From the NCBI GenBank assembly GCA_037969175.1, contig JBBKWX010000142.1, positions 1-41,510 on the forward strand: a stretch of DNA of 41,510 nucleotides, in the 5' to 3' direction. A model generated the notes under the pieces. The model searched no databases. It was not told the origin of the DNA and saw only the letters and a program-made list of their open reading frames with translations. The DNA is from JBBKWX01 sp037969175 (GTDB taxonomy: Bacteria; Bacteroidota; Bacteroidia; AKYH767-A; JBBKVM01). Each line of letters starts with the position of its first letter. Within the stretch, counting starts at the first letter, position 1. Shown here in pieces: positions 1-7,687 of this stretch. Both the position numbers and the translations under genes were made by a program.

Positions 1-708
1 ATGGGGCTGGATGAATTGGGTGCTTTTGATCCACAGCAACGAATTATAGAGTATGTTCTTGAAAGTGGAAATAATTCGTCCCGTTTGATCAATATGAAGT
101 TGTCTGAGTTTGCAAATGAAACTGCATCTGAAAGCCCTGCCCCGGGCGGAGGTTCAATTTCAGCTTATGTTGGAACCTTGGGTATCTCACTGGCAACGAT
201 GGTTGCTAACCTGAGTGCATCCAAACGTGGATGGGACGAGCGTTGGAATGAATTTTCAGCTTGGGCTGAAAAAGGACAGAAATTAAAAAGAGAACTATTG
301 GCATTGGTAGATGAGGATACAGCTTCATTCAATAAGATCATGGATAGTTTTAGTCTTCCAAAAGGAACCGAAGAAGAGAAAACAATTCGCAGTCAGGCTA
401 TTCAGGAGGCAACCAAATATGCAACTCAGGTGCCTTTCAAAGTGATGCAAGCGTCTTATGCAACCTTAGAAGTTATCAGAGCAATGGTTGAGGTTGGTAA
501 CCCGAATTCTATTACAGATGCCGGTGTAGGAGCCCTTTGTGCAAGAACTGCTATTTTGGGAGCATACTTAAATGTCAAAATAAATGTAAGCACTTTGACT
601 GACAAAGAATTTGTAGCTGACATACTTTCAAAAGCGGGAACGATAGCTAAAAAAGCTCAACAAGAAGAAGAAGAAATTCTCAAGATCCTTGAGAACAAGC
701 TGTCTTAA
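1..708 (+). CDS. Formiminotransferase-cyclodeaminase, C-terminal part (5' end outside window)
   Basis: The last ~200 residues are a formimidoyltetrahydrofolate cyclodeaminase domain (FTCD_C), with the family signature SPAPGGGSISAY near residues 45-56. This domain converts 5-formimino-THF to 5,10-methenyl-THF with release of ammonia in histidine degradation. The first ~20 residues (GLDELGAFDPQQRIIEYVL) match the end of the formiminotransferase domain in bifunctional enzymes, where a very similar stretch links the two halves. The ATG at base 1 is therefore probably an internal methionine of a roughly 560-residue fused protein whose 5' part lies upstream. A stand-alone cyclodeaminase starting here is the less likely alternative. 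The stop codon overlaps the end of the convergent E1 dehydrogenase gene by a few bases. Confidence 0.85.
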   Translation: MGLDELGAFDPQQRIIEYVLESGNNSSRLINMKLSEFANETASESPAPGGGSISAYVGTLGISLATMVANLSASKRGWDERWNEFSAWAEKGQKLKRELLALVDEDTASFNKIMDSFSLPKGTEEEKTIRSQAIQEATKYATQVPFKVMQASYATLEVIRAMVEVGNPNSITDAGVGALCARTAILGAYLNVKINVSTLTDKEFVADILSKAGTIAKKAQQEEEEILKILENKLS

Positions 709-2690
709 TAGGCAGCCAATTCTCGTAATTTTTCTTTGAATCTATCTTTAGGCAAGAAGTTCATCTCAAGTCCTTGTGACATGGGAATGGCAGTATCAAG
801 AGAACCTACTCTTATCACAGGAGCATCAAGGCTTTCGAAGCAATTCTCATTGATCACAGCAGCTATTTCAGCTCCAATTCCTCCGGTCAATGTATCTTCG
901 TGCAGAATGATAACTTTTCCTGTTTTCTTAACAGATCGTAAAACGGTTTCCTGATCCCAGGGCAATAAAGTTCTAAGGTCGATCAGTTCGGCTGAAAGTT
1001 CGGGCATTTCACTTAGCGTTTCTAGCGCCCAATGAACTCCAAAACCATAGCTGATAATTGTAATTTCATCACCCTCTCTTACTATGCCTGCTTTACCAAT
1101 TTCAGTTGTATAATAAGAAGCAGGTACAAGACCTGTGATACTTCTGTAGAGCGCTTTGTGCTCAAAGAAAATTACAGGATTCTTATCTTCAATTGCAGCA
1201 AGCAATAATCCTTTTGCATCCTCCGGAAATGCCGGATAGACCACTTTTAAACCGGGAGTATGAAAGAACCAGGCTTCGTTGGATTGTGAATGAAACGGTC
1301 CTGCTCCTACTCCGGCCCCTGTTGGCATTCTAATGACAACATCTGCATGCTGACCCCATCTATAATGTGTTTTTGCCAGGTTATTTATGATCTGATTGAA
1401 TGCGCAGGTGACGAAATCGGCAAATTGCATTTCCACAATGGATTTGTATCCATTGATAGCTAAACCTAAACCCGCACCAACAATAGCAGATTCACAAATG
1501 GGTGTATTCCTGATCCTTCCTTTTCCAAATTCTTCAACAAAATCCTGAGTAGCCTTAAAGACCCCACCATACTCTGCGATATCCTGACCCATGATCACCA
1601 GATTTGCATGTTTTCGCATAGCAAGTTGCATGGCATCACGAATGGCATCGAGATATCTCAATTCTACCTTTTCATCATTATCCGGTGAGATAGCAGGTGC
1701 TATTTCAGGATGATACATATCTCTTATTTCAAGCGCGGTATCCGGTTTGGGGATCTCTTCTGCAAATGCAGTTTCAAGCCCCGACTCTATTTCAGCCTTT
1801 ATTGAAGATCTTATGCCGGATTTAATTTCTTCGTTTAAAACACCCGTTTCGAACAAATAATTTTCATAGTTGAGGATAGGATCTTTCTTAGCCCATTCAT
1901 CGAATAAATGTTGGGGTACATACTTGGTTCCTGAAGCCTCTTCATGCCCACGCATCCGGAAGGTCATGCATTCCAGCAGGATAGGTCTAGGATTCTTTCG
2001 AATGTCATCTGCTAATTCCCGCACTTTGGTATAGACTTCAAGAATATTATTTCCATCAATTTGAACACCTTCGATGCCGTATCCAATTGCTTTATCTATA
2101 AATTGTTTACATCTGAATTGTTCAGAAGAAGGAGTTGAAAGCCCATATCCATTATTCTCAATCACAAAAATGACAGGTAAATCCCATACCGCAGCCACAT
2201 TCAATGATTCATGAAAATCACCTTCGCTGGCTCCTCCATCACCGGAAAAAACAAGCGTTGCTTTCTCTTTTTTCATTAAGAGGTCGGCAAGCGCAATTCC
2301 ATCAGCAATACCTAACTGGGGACCAAGGTGCGAGATCATTCCGATGATCTTAAATTCCTGGGTTCCAAAATGGAAAGAACGATCGCGACCCTTAGTGAAA
2401 CCCGAAACCTTGCCTTGGAATTGAGCAAATAATCTACTCAGCGGGATTTCTCTAACCGTAAAAACACCCAGATTCCTATGCATAGGAAGAATATACTCCT
2501 CCTTGTTCATAGCCATAGCAGTACCAACTGATATCGCTTCTTGTCCAATTCCGGAAAACCACTTACTGATTTTTCCTTGGCGGAGAAGCACCAGCATTTT
2601 TTCCTCTATCATCCTTGGTTTGATGAGTTGAGTATAAATATTCAGGAGTTGATCGCTACTTAGATCTTGTTTATCGAAATTCATATGCAT
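705..2690 (-). CDS. Fused E1 alpha/beta 2-oxoacid dehydrogenase (thiamine pyrophosphate)
   Basis: This single polypeptide joins the alpha and beta subunits of a pyruvate/branched-chain 2-oxoacid dehydrogenase E1. Residues ~1-320 are the alpha part, with the TPP/Mg motif GDG at 150-152 ending in NN at 179-180. Residues ~340-661 are the beta part (transketolase pyrimidine-binding plus C-terminal domains). E1 decarboxylates a 2-oxoacid and passes the acyl group to the lipoyl arm of E2. No E2 or E3 gene lies nearby, so the substrate (pyruvate versus branched-chain 2-oxoacids) cannot be assigned. Fused E1 proteins of this length are familiar in Bacteroidota. The start is ATG at 2690, with a second in-frame ATG two codons later. 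A -7 element (2702-2709) sits 11 bases upstream, so the leader is very short. Confidence 0.9.
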   Translation of the reverse strand: MHMNFDKQDLSSDQLLNIYTQLIKPRMIEEKMLVLLRQGKISKWFSGIGQEAISVGTAMAMNKEEYILPMHRNLGVFTVREIPLSRLFAQFQGKVSGFTKGRDRSFHFGTQEFKIIGMISHLGPQLGIADGIALADLLMKKEKATLVFSGDGGASEGDFHESLNVAAVWDLPVIFVIENNGYGLSTPSSEQFRCKQFIDKAIGYGIEGVQIDGNNILEVYTKVRELADDIRKNPRPILLECMTFRMRGHEEASGTKYVPQHLFDEWAKKDPILNYENYLFETGVLNEEIKSGIRSSIKAEIESGLETAFAEEIPKPDTALEIRDMYHPEIAPAISPDNDEKVELRYLDAIRDAMQLAMRKHANLVIMGQDIAEYGGVFKATQDFVEEFGKGRIRNTPICESAIVGAGLGLAINGYKSIVEMQFADFVTCAFNQIINNLAKTHYRWGQHADVVIRMPTGAGVGAGPFHSQSNEAWFFHTPGLKVVYPAFPEDAKGLLLAAIEDKNPVIFFEHKALYRSITGLVPASYYTTEIGKAGIVREGDEITIISYGFGVHWALETLSEMPELSAELIDLRTLLPWDQETVLRSVKKTGKVIILHEDTLTGGIGAEIAAVINENCFESLDAPVIRVGSLDTAIPMSQGLEMNFLPKDRFKEKLRELAAY

Positions 2691-2701
2691 GTAATTGCGG
2701 G

Positions 2702-2709
2702 CAAAAATA
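2702..2709 (-). promoter_or_regulatory. Bacteroidota -7 promoter element for the E1 dehydrogenase
   Basis: On the minus strand this reads TATTTTTG, a perfect match to the TAnnTTTG -7 consensus of the Bacteroidota housekeeping sigma factor, 11 bases before the start codon. No convincing -33 TTTG is visible. Together with the plus-strand element at 2721-2728 it makes the 57-base gap a divergent promoter region. Confidence 0.5.
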
Positions 2710-2720
2710 CCTAAAAATGC

Positions 2721-2728
2721 TATCTTTG
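2721..2728 (+). promoter_or_regulatory. Bacteroidota -7 promoter element for the small membrane protein
   Basis: TATCTTTG matches TAnnTTTG. It lies 1 base before a possible ATG at 2730 and 19 bases before the ATG at 2748. A start site a few bases downstream of the element would exclude the first ATG, which supports the second. Confidence 0.5.
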
Positions 2729-2747
2729 AATGAGTAAATTAGATTCC

Positions 2748-2903
2748 ATGGGATTGCAGGAAATAATTATTGTGTTAATAGTGGCAGGAGCCCTTTATTA
2801 TTTAGGCAGGAAATTGTTTTATACATCTTCAAAGCATTCGGGAAATTGCAATAAATGCGATCCGCCTTCATTTTCAAAACAGAATATTAAAAACAAATCA
2901 TAA
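2748..2903 (+). CDS. Small Cys-containing membrane protein, FeoB-associated type
   Basis: A 51-residue protein starting MGLQEIIIVLIVAGALYYLG. It has one N-terminal membrane helix (residues ~3-20), a short basic segment (RK), then a CNKC motif and a polar tail. This layout (MxxQEIIV start, one helix, CxxC cluster) resembles the FeoB-associated Cys-rich membrane proteins of Bacteroidota, thought to accompany ferrous iron transport, but no feoA/feoB gene is in view. An in-frame ATG at 2730 would add six residues. The later ATG is preferred because the -7 element would leave the first one outside or at the very edge of the transcript. A strong hairpin terminator begins right after the stop codon. 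Confidence 0.65.
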   Translation: MGLQEIIIVLIVAGALYYLGRKLFYTSSKHSGNCNKCDPPSFSKQNIKNKS

Positions 2904-2904
2904 A

Positions 2905-2928
2905 AAAACCCCGCCAAAGCGGGGTTTT
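2905..2928. terminator. Bidirectional hairpin terminator
   Basis: CCCCGC (2909-2914) pairs perfectly with GCGGGG (2919-2924) around the loop CAAA. It is flanked by A4 and T4 so that it works on both strands. It separates the convergent small membrane protein and the Ala-rich lipoprotein. Confidence 0.85.
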
Positions 2929-2948
2929 AATTTTTGTGCTTGCTAAGA

Positions 2949-3161
2949 TTAGTTAGCAGGAACAACAACAGTATCAGTTGCCATTTCAGCAGCAGCAGCT
3001 TCTGCAGCAGCAGCTTCTGCCTCAGCAGTAACAGCAGCTTCAGCAGCAGCGATTGAATCAGCAGTAGCTTGTTCTGCAACAGCCTTTTCTTCAGCGCTAG
3101 GACCACATGCGATGAACGCAAACATGCCAGCAGCCATGATAAGAGTTAATAGATTTTTCAT
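2949..3161 (-). CDS. Small Ala-rich lipoprotein (paralogue A)
   Basis: A 70-residue protein starting MKNLLTLIMAAGMFAFIACG. It has a lipoprotein signal peptide with lipobox FIAC and the mature Cys at residue 19. The mature part starts GPSAEEKA and becomes almost pure Ala/Glu with scattered Ser, Asp and Thr, predicting a long helix. ATG at 3161 is chosen because it gives a clean signal peptide; upstream in-frame codons only add a polar non-signal stretch. The next gene upstream on this strand (3300-3629) shares the start, the lipobox, CGPSAEEKA and EQATADSIAAA, so the two are tandem duplicates. The function is unknown. A short periplasm-facing helical lipoprotein, loosely like Braun's lipoprotein, is only an analogy. 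Confidence 0.75.
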   Translation of the reverse strand: MKNLLTLIMAAGMFAFIACGPSAEEKAVAEQATADSIAAAEAAVTAEAEAAAAEAAAAEMATDTVVVPAN

Positions 3162-3183
3162 TTTTCTGTTTATTTTATGCCGA

Positions 3184-3212
3184 CAAAGGTAAATCAATTT
3201 ATCAGTATCAAA
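3184..3212 (-). promoter_or_regulatory. Promoter of Ala-rich lipoprotein A
   Basis: On the minus strand, TTTG (3209-3212), a 17-base spacer and TACCTTTG (3184-3191) fit the Bacteroidota -33/-7 pattern (TTTG, ~19, TAnnTTTG). The leader to the ATG at 3161 is about 20 bases. Confidence 0.65.
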
Positions 3213-3257
3213 CAAAACAATTTAAATAATTATTAACTAAAGTTTGTTAATAACAAA

Positions 3258-3281
3258 GAAAGGGGCTCAAAAGCCCCTTTC
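3258..3281 (-). terminator. Hairpin terminator after Ala-rich lipoprotein B
   Basis: GAAAGGGGCT (3258-3267) pairs perfectly with AGCCCCTTTC (3272-3281) around a 4-base loop. It lies just past the end of the 3300-3629 gene on the minus strand and is followed there by a T-rich stretch. Confidence 0.75.
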
Positions 3282-3299
3282 AATAGTTTAATCAAAAGA

Positions 3300-3629
3300 T
3301 TAACCTCTTCCCTGACCAGGCTTGATCGGGTCAACTTTTGGATCTGTCTTTGGTGCAACAGGCTTAGGAGTTGTTTTCGGTTTAACTCCTTTAGCAGCAG
3401 CAACTGAATCAGCATAAGCTTTAGCTTTAGCAGCTTCAAGTTCTGCAGCAAGTGAATCAGCCAAAGCCTGAGCTGCAACAGCTTCTTCTGCCGCAAGTAC
3501 TGCAGCATCTGCAGCAGCAATGGAATCTGCAGTAGCTTGTTCCATACGTGCTTTTTCTTCAGCGCTAGGGCCGCATGCAGTAAATGTAAACATACCTGCA
3601 AGTACTACAATTGGAATTAGATTTTTCAT
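3300..3629 (-). CDS. Ala-rich lipoprotein with Pro/Lys tail (paralogue B)
   Basis: A 109-residue lipoprotein starting MKNLIPIVVLAGMFTFTACG, with lipobox FTAC. After the conserved GPSAEEKA and EQATADSIAAA segments shared with its neighbour, it carries repeated Ala-rich units such as AQALADSLAAELEAAKAKAYADSV cut short here to show the A-D-S-[LV]-A rhythm, then a Pro/Lys/Thr tail (GVKPKTTPKP onward) ending GQGRG. The ATG at 3629 is chosen for the intact signal peptide. The Ala-rich region predicts a helix, and the Pro/Lys tail resembles an extended surface- or wall-facing segment. The function is unknown. It has its own promoter and terminator, so it is transcribed separately from paralogue A. 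Confidence 0.75.
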   Translation of the reverse strand: MKNLIPIVVLAGMFTFTACGPSAEEKARMEQATADSIAAADAAVLAAEEAVAAQALADSLAAELEAAKAKAYADSVAAAKGVKPKTTPKPVAPKTDPKVDPIKPGQGRG

Positions 3630-3663
3630 GATAGCTTTTTTGTTTTGTTTGTTTTGAACGAGA

Positions 3664-3671
3664 CAAATATA
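3664..3671 (-). promoter_or_regulatory. -7 promoter element of Ala-rich lipoprotein B
   Basis: On the minus strand TATATTTG matches TAnnTTTG. A TTTC lies 19 bases further upstream in place of the -33 TTTG. The leader is about 30 bases. Confidence 0.55.
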
Positions 3672-3702
3672 TGAGAAATTGTACAAACTTGAAATTCGGG
3701 CT

Positions 3703-3732
3703 TTTGTTTAAGAATTTGTATTATTATCTTTG
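3703..3732 (+). promoter_or_regulatory. Promoter of the DUF5011 lipoprotein
   Basis: TTTG (3703-3706), an 18-base spacer and TATCTTTG (3725-3732) form a good Bacteroidota promoter. It is about 47 bases before the ATG at 3780. Confidence 0.7.
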
Positions 3733-3779
3733 GCATTGTCTTTGAACAAAACAGACAAATAAATTTAAAACTCATACAT

Positions 3780-4445
3780 ATGAAAAACAGGATTTTTTAT
3801 TTCGCTTCCGCCCTAATGATTAGCGGTGCATTAATTTTAACAGGTTGCAGCAAAGACGATACTTCAGCTCCGGTTATTACTCTTTTAGGTTCAAATAATG
3901 TTACTTCTACTTTGAATGCTGCCTACGTTGATGCGGGTGCAACAGCAAAGGATGATGAAGATGGAGATATTACTTCAAGGATCGTAACTACTAATCCTGT
4001 CAATAAAGATCTTGCCGGTACTTATACTGTAAGATTCAATGTTACAGATGCTGCAGGAAATGATGCTTCAGAAGTTGTTCGTACAGTGAATGTAGTAAAC
4101 TCGGCAGCTATTTTGGTAGCAAATTATAGCAGACACCTGGTATGTGGTACATTTGATACAACTTATGTGGCTGGAATAACGACTTCTGCAATAGTTAATA
4201 ACAAAATATTTTTTACAAATTTTGCTGGCTATACTGGGGCAAACATTGAAGGTACAGTAAGTGGAACTACAACAGGTTCAACAGTAACAATTCCTACACA
4301 AACTGTAAACGTTGGAAATCCGACAACATCTAGAACTTTTAATGGTTCAGGATTTTTGACAGCAACTGGAATGCAATTGAATCATACTGAAACTACAGCC
4401 GGAAATCCTCCACTTAGTTGTGTTGAGACATTTACCAGACAATAA
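3780..4445 (+). CDS. DUF5011 (Ig-like) domain lipoprotein
   Basis: A 221-residue lipoprotein with signal peptide MKNRIFYFASALMISGALIL and lipobox LTGC (Cys at 23), followed by SKDD. Residues ~30-110 form one DUF5011 Ig-like beta-sandwich: the sequence AYVDAGATAKDDEDGDIT followed by GTYTVRFNVTDAAGNDA is diagnostic. The remaining ~110 residues are Thr/Asn-rich, with several GT(V/T) turns, and resemble the C-terminal beta domain often seen in Bacteroidota surface lipoproteins. It is probably anchored in the outer membrane, but its ligand is unknown. It stands alone between a strong promoter and a strong terminator. Confidence 0.85.
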   Translation: MKNRIFYFASALMISGALILTGCSKDDTSAPVITLLGSNNVTSTLNAAYVDAGATAKDDEDGDITSRIVTTNPVNKDLAGTYTVRFNVTDAAGNDASEVVRTVNVVNSAAILVANYSRHLVCGTFDTTYVAGITTSAIVNNKIFFTNFAGYTGANIEGTVSGTTTGSTVTIPTQTVNVGNPTTSRTFNGSGFLTATGMQLNHTETTAGNPPLSCVETFTRQ

Positions 4446-4465
4446 TTTCTAAATCAAATAAAAAA

Positions 4466-4499
4466 ATCCCTTCAGAGAACCTGAAGGGATTTTTTTTTT
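4466..4499 (+). terminator. Strong intrinsic terminator
   Basis: ATCCCTTCAG (4466-4475) pairs perfectly with CTGAAGGGAT (4481-4490) around AGAAC, followed by nine T. It ends the DUF5011 lipoprotein transcript. Confidence 0.9.
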
Positions 4500-4554
4500 G
4501 ACCAAAATTTACTGCTCAAGGTCCTGCTTTCTCAGGGATTACTATTTTTACAGC

Positions 4555-6459
4555 ATGAATTCCAAACCAAGAGGGAAATTTTCAGAATTAGCGATACGCC
4601 TTCTTTTTGTACTTCTGTTATTCAGTGTTTGTAGGATAGTCTTTCTACTTTTCAATATAGATGTATTCAGGACAGAAAACTTTCAAAACATAGCATGGGC
4701 CTTTGTAGCAGGAATCCGATTTGATATTACAGCTATACTTTATTTGAACATAGCTCTTATCCTATTATATCTTGAACCATTTGATTCTGTAAGGACGAAA
4801 CCGGGCAGGATAATAGCCGGATTTCTATTTATTATCCCTAATTCACTTGCTGTTTTGGCAAATCTGGCAGATACAGGCTGGTTTTCATTTACCTTAAAAC
4901 GAACTACAGCTGATTGGTTTAATACCACCGGTTTGGGAGGAGACCTCATTCAAACCCTGCCGGCCATGGTCTCAGATAATTGGTTATTACTTGCCCTGTT
5001 CATAGTCTTTTTGATAATTATTATTCAATTTGATAAAAAGATCTTTAATCATGAACTCAGAAAAAAAACTCAATTAAAAAGAATACTGATCCAAACAGCT
5101 ATACTTATCATAAGTTTGCCTGTGATTGTTCTAGGGTTACGTGGCGGGTTACAATACAGACCTATAGGGATCATGACAGCTGCACAAAATAGTAATGCAA
5201 GACTTGCACCTCTGGTTTTGAATACCCCATTCACGTTGATGCGGACCTTGGGCAAACAGGAATTAAAAGAGCCAGTTTATTTCAGTAATCTTGAGCTTGA
5301 TAAGCTCATCGATCTTAAAAAAGATTTCTCAACGGATTCAGGTTTCAATTCTAAAAATGTTGTGGTCATCATTTTAGAAAGTTTTTCATCAGAATATATT
5401 GGCTACTTAAACCAAAGAAAAACTTATACTCCATTTCTGGATTCTTTGATGGCTAATGCAATGGTTTTCACAAACGCTTATGCGAATTCAAAGCGTTCCA
5501 TAGAAGGCGTTCCTGCTATTGTTTCCGGGATCCCTGCTTTGATGTCGGAAGCATATATTACTTCTGTGTACGCCGGTAACAAGATGAATAGTATCGCATC
5601 CTTGTTAAAGAAGCAAGGATATGCAACTGCATTTTATCATGGTGGTCAAAATGGAACGATGGGATTTGACAATTTTACAAGGATGGCCGGGTATGACAAA
5701 TACCTGGGAAAACAAGAATATCCGGATCCAAAAGACGATGACGGGAATTGGGGTATTTATGATGAGCCCTATCTGAAGTATGTAGCCGGTGAAATAAATA
5801 AACTTAAAGCTCCCTTTCATGTTGGAATAATGACGCTTTCGTCGCATCACCCCTATTCGATTCCGGAAAAATATAAAGCCAAATTTGGAAATGGAACATC
5901 TGAATTACTTCAAAGCATCCTTTATGCCGACTATGCCTTACAGCAATTCTTTGATCAAATAAAAAAAACGGAATGGTATGGTAATACCTTATTTGTATTA
6001 ACTGCAGACCATACCGGACCGGCAACTGATCCTTATTATCAAAGCAAAACAGGAATATTTAAAATTCCAATATTATTTTTTGAGCCGGGATCAGCATTAA
6101 AAGGAAAAAATCCAAACGTAGTTCAACATGCTGACATTTTACCGGGCATTATGGATGTTTTAAATTATCCAAAAACATTCGAAAGCTTCGGGCAAAGTAT
6201 CTTCAGAAGTTCAGACAATTCTATCGCCATTAATTATCAAAATGATATTTACCAAGCTATAAGCAAGAACAGATTGATGCAATTTGATGGTGAAAATGTA
6301 ATAGGGTACTATAACACAGAGACAGACAGTTTACTTCAAAATGATATTAAAGAAACGCGAGATGAGATGTACATTCCTATTTTGATCAAACTTAAAGCAT
6401 TTATTCAAAAATATAATACATCATTAATCCATAATTCAATCGGCCAACATGAATTCTAA
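4555..6459 (+). CDS. LTA-synthase-like phosphoglycerol transferase (sulfatase fold)
   Basis: This 634-residue protein has about five membrane helices in the first ~200 residues, then an extracytoplasmic alkaline-phosphatase-superfamily domain. Active-site candidates follow the LtaS/OpgB order: the metal ligand Glu275 in IILESFSSEY, a nucleophile position at Ser315 in NSKRSIEGVPA (LtaS uses Thr), His in AFYHGGQNG, and Asp485-His486 in LTADHTGP. Members move phosphoglycerol from phosphatidylglycerol onto glycans or teichoic-acid chains outside the membrane, leaving diacylglycerol. The acceptor here is unknown. The ATG at 4555 is chosen because the upstream 19 codons start inside the preceding terminator. 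An imperfect -7 element (TATTTTTA, 4543-4550) lies 4 bases before it. The 3' end overlaps the lipid kinase gene by 11 bases. Confidence 0.85.
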   Translation: MNSKPRGKFSELAIRLLFVLLLFSVCRIVFLLFNIDVFRTENFQNIAWAFVAGIRFDITAILYLNIALILLYLEPFDSVRTKPGRIIAGFLFIIPNSLAVLANLADTGWFSFTLKRTTADWFNTTGLGGDLIQTLPAMVSDNWLLLALFIVFLIIIIQFDKKIFNHELRKKTQLKRILIQTAILIISLPVIVLGLRGGLQYRPIGIMTAAQNSNARLAPLVLNTPFTLMRTLGKQELKEPVYFSNLELDKLIDLKKDFSTDSGFNSKNVVVIILESFSSEYIGYLNQRKTYTPFLDSLMANAMVFTNAYANSKRSIEGVPAIVSGIPALMSEAYITSVYAGNKMNSIASLLKKQGYATAFYHGGQNGTMGFDNFTRMAGYDKYLGKQEYPDPKDDDGNWGIYDEPYLKYVAGEINKLKAPFHVGIMTLSSHHPYSIPEKYKAKFGNGTSELLQSILYADYALQQFFDQIKKTEWYGNTLFVLTADHTGPATDPYYQSKTGIFKIPILFFEPGSALKGKNPNVVQHADILPGIMDVLNYPKTFESFGQSIFRSSDNSIAINYQNDIYQAISKNRLMQFDGENVIGYYNTETDSLLQNDIKETRDEMYIPILIKLKAFIQKYNTSLIHNSIGQHEF

Positions 6460-7342
6460 TAAAGGATTAAAAGTGATGCTTGTGATCAATCCTATTTCCG
6501 GAAATGGGAAACATGGAAAATATATTCCATTGATTGAAAAATTACAGGAAGAGAATGAATGGGTCCTTGAAATGTACCAAACAGAATATGCAGGACATTG
6601 TAAACAACTTGCTCAAAAAGCTAAGCTTGAATACTTCGACATTTTCATTGTCTGTGGTGGCGATGGCACTGTAAATGAAGCCTGTCAGGAACTTGTGGGG
6701 AGTAAAGTTAAACTAGCAATCATACCGGCAGGATCCGGAAATGGTTTATCGAATTGTTTGGGCATACCAAAGTATGAAGCAGGATTACATAAGATGCTTT
6801 CAGAACTTTCATTCAGAACCATTGATACACTTTTGGTAAATGATAAAATATGCACGGGACTTGCGGGTTTAGGATTTGACGGACATGTTGCTGCACTCTT
6901 TGCCAACTTAAAAACAAGAGGTATTAAGACATATGTAAAGCTTGCTATTCAGGAATATCATAAGTATAAAGCTGAAAAAGTAGTCATACATGCCGGAACT
7001 GTAAATATCGAATGTAAACCTTTGTTGGTAGCTATTGCTAACTCTGATCAATTTGGGAATTTTGCTCGGATTTCTCCTGACAGTATACCTGATGATGGAA
7101 TTATGGAGATCTGTATTCTTGAAAAATTTCCCTGGTATTCTGCACCTTTTTTAGCTTCCAGATTATTCAGAGGTAAGATCAACAAAAGTCATTTTCTGAG
7201 AATCATTTCAGCCACTGAAGTACATATTGAAAACCCAAATTTATTGCCATTACATTTAGATGGAGAACCTGCAGGAAATCCGGAAAATATAGTTGTAAAA
7301 ATTGCACCTTCAAGTTTACAAATTATTGTACCGAAAAATTAA
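6449..7342 (+). CDS. Diacylglycerol/lipid kinase family protein (DagK/YegS type)
   Basis: A 297-residue soluble kinase of the DAGK catalytic family. It has VINPISGNG near residues 13-21 at the N-terminus, the nucleotide-binding CGGDGTVNEAC and PAGSGNGLSNCLG, and a C-terminal HLDGEP close to the end, as in DgkB/YegS. These enzymes phosphorylate diacylglycerol or related lipids with ATP at the inner face of the membrane. It starts inside the end of the LTA-synthase-like gene (11-base overlap), which suggests translational coupling and makes diacylglycerol released by that enzyme the most attractive substrate. A sphingoid-base kinase is an alternative, since Bacteroidota often make sphingolipids. 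Confidence 0.85.
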   Translation: MNSNKGLKVMLVINPISGNGKHGKYIPLIEKLQEENEWVLEMYQTEYAGHCKQLAQKAKLEYFDIFIVCGGDGTVNEACQELVGSKVKLAIIPAGSGNGLSNCLGIPKYEAGLHKMLSELSFRTIDTLLVNDKICTGLAGLGFDGHVAALFANLKTRGIKTYVKLAIQEYHKYKAEKVVIHAGTVNIECKPLLVAIANSDQFGNFARISPDSIPDDGIMEICILEKFPWYSAPFLASRLFRGKINKSHFLRIISATEVHIENPNLLPLHLDGEPAGNPENIVVKIAPSSLQIIVPKN

Positions 7343-7345
7343 AAG

Positions 7346-7687
7346 ATGAGTAATAAGAATAAGAATCGGGATGGTTTAATATATTCAACAAACAAGGATC
7401 TGAATGTAGGAAACCATGATGAAGAAATTGAAACGCTAGCCCCGGAACAGCAGCAATTGAAAGTTTGGCTTGAAAGCAAGAACCGGGGTGGGAAGACCGT
7501 TACGGTTATCAAGAGTTTTATTGGTAGCGAAGATGCTATGAATGATCTGTGCAAGATCTTAAAAAACAAATGTGGAACCGGAGGAAGTGTAAAAGACGGA
7601 GAGATCCTAGTGCAGGGAGATCACCGGGAAAAAATCATTTCTCTTTTATTGGACCAAGGTTATAAAGCTAAAAAGGCCGGAGGATAA
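7346..7687 (+). CDS. SUI1/YciH-family translation initiation factor-like protein
   Basis: A 113-residue protein whose last ~75 residues form an eIF1/SUI1 fold. RGGKTVTVI, LKNKCGTGGSVKDGEILVQG and DHREKIISLLL are the family's conserved strands and helix. The first ~35 residues are polar and variable. Bacterial YciH proteins can influence start-site selection and initiation-complex fidelity in vitro, but their role in the cell is unsettled. The gene follows the lipid kinase by 3 bases, so it shares its transcript. Its stop directly abuts the end of convergent bshA. Confidence 0.85.
   Translation: MSNKNKNRDGLIYSTNKDLNVGNHDEEIETLAPEQQQLKVWLESKNRGGKTVTVIKSFIGSEDAMNDLCKILKNKCGTGGSVKDGEILVQGDHREKIISLLLDQGYKAKKAGG

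Noticed and set aside
3233..3601. 122-codon Leu/Lys-rich frame over the Ala-rich lipoprotein
   Set aside because: It is the shifted reading of GCA/GCT-rich codons and lacks a signal peptide, while the other frame has a lipobox.
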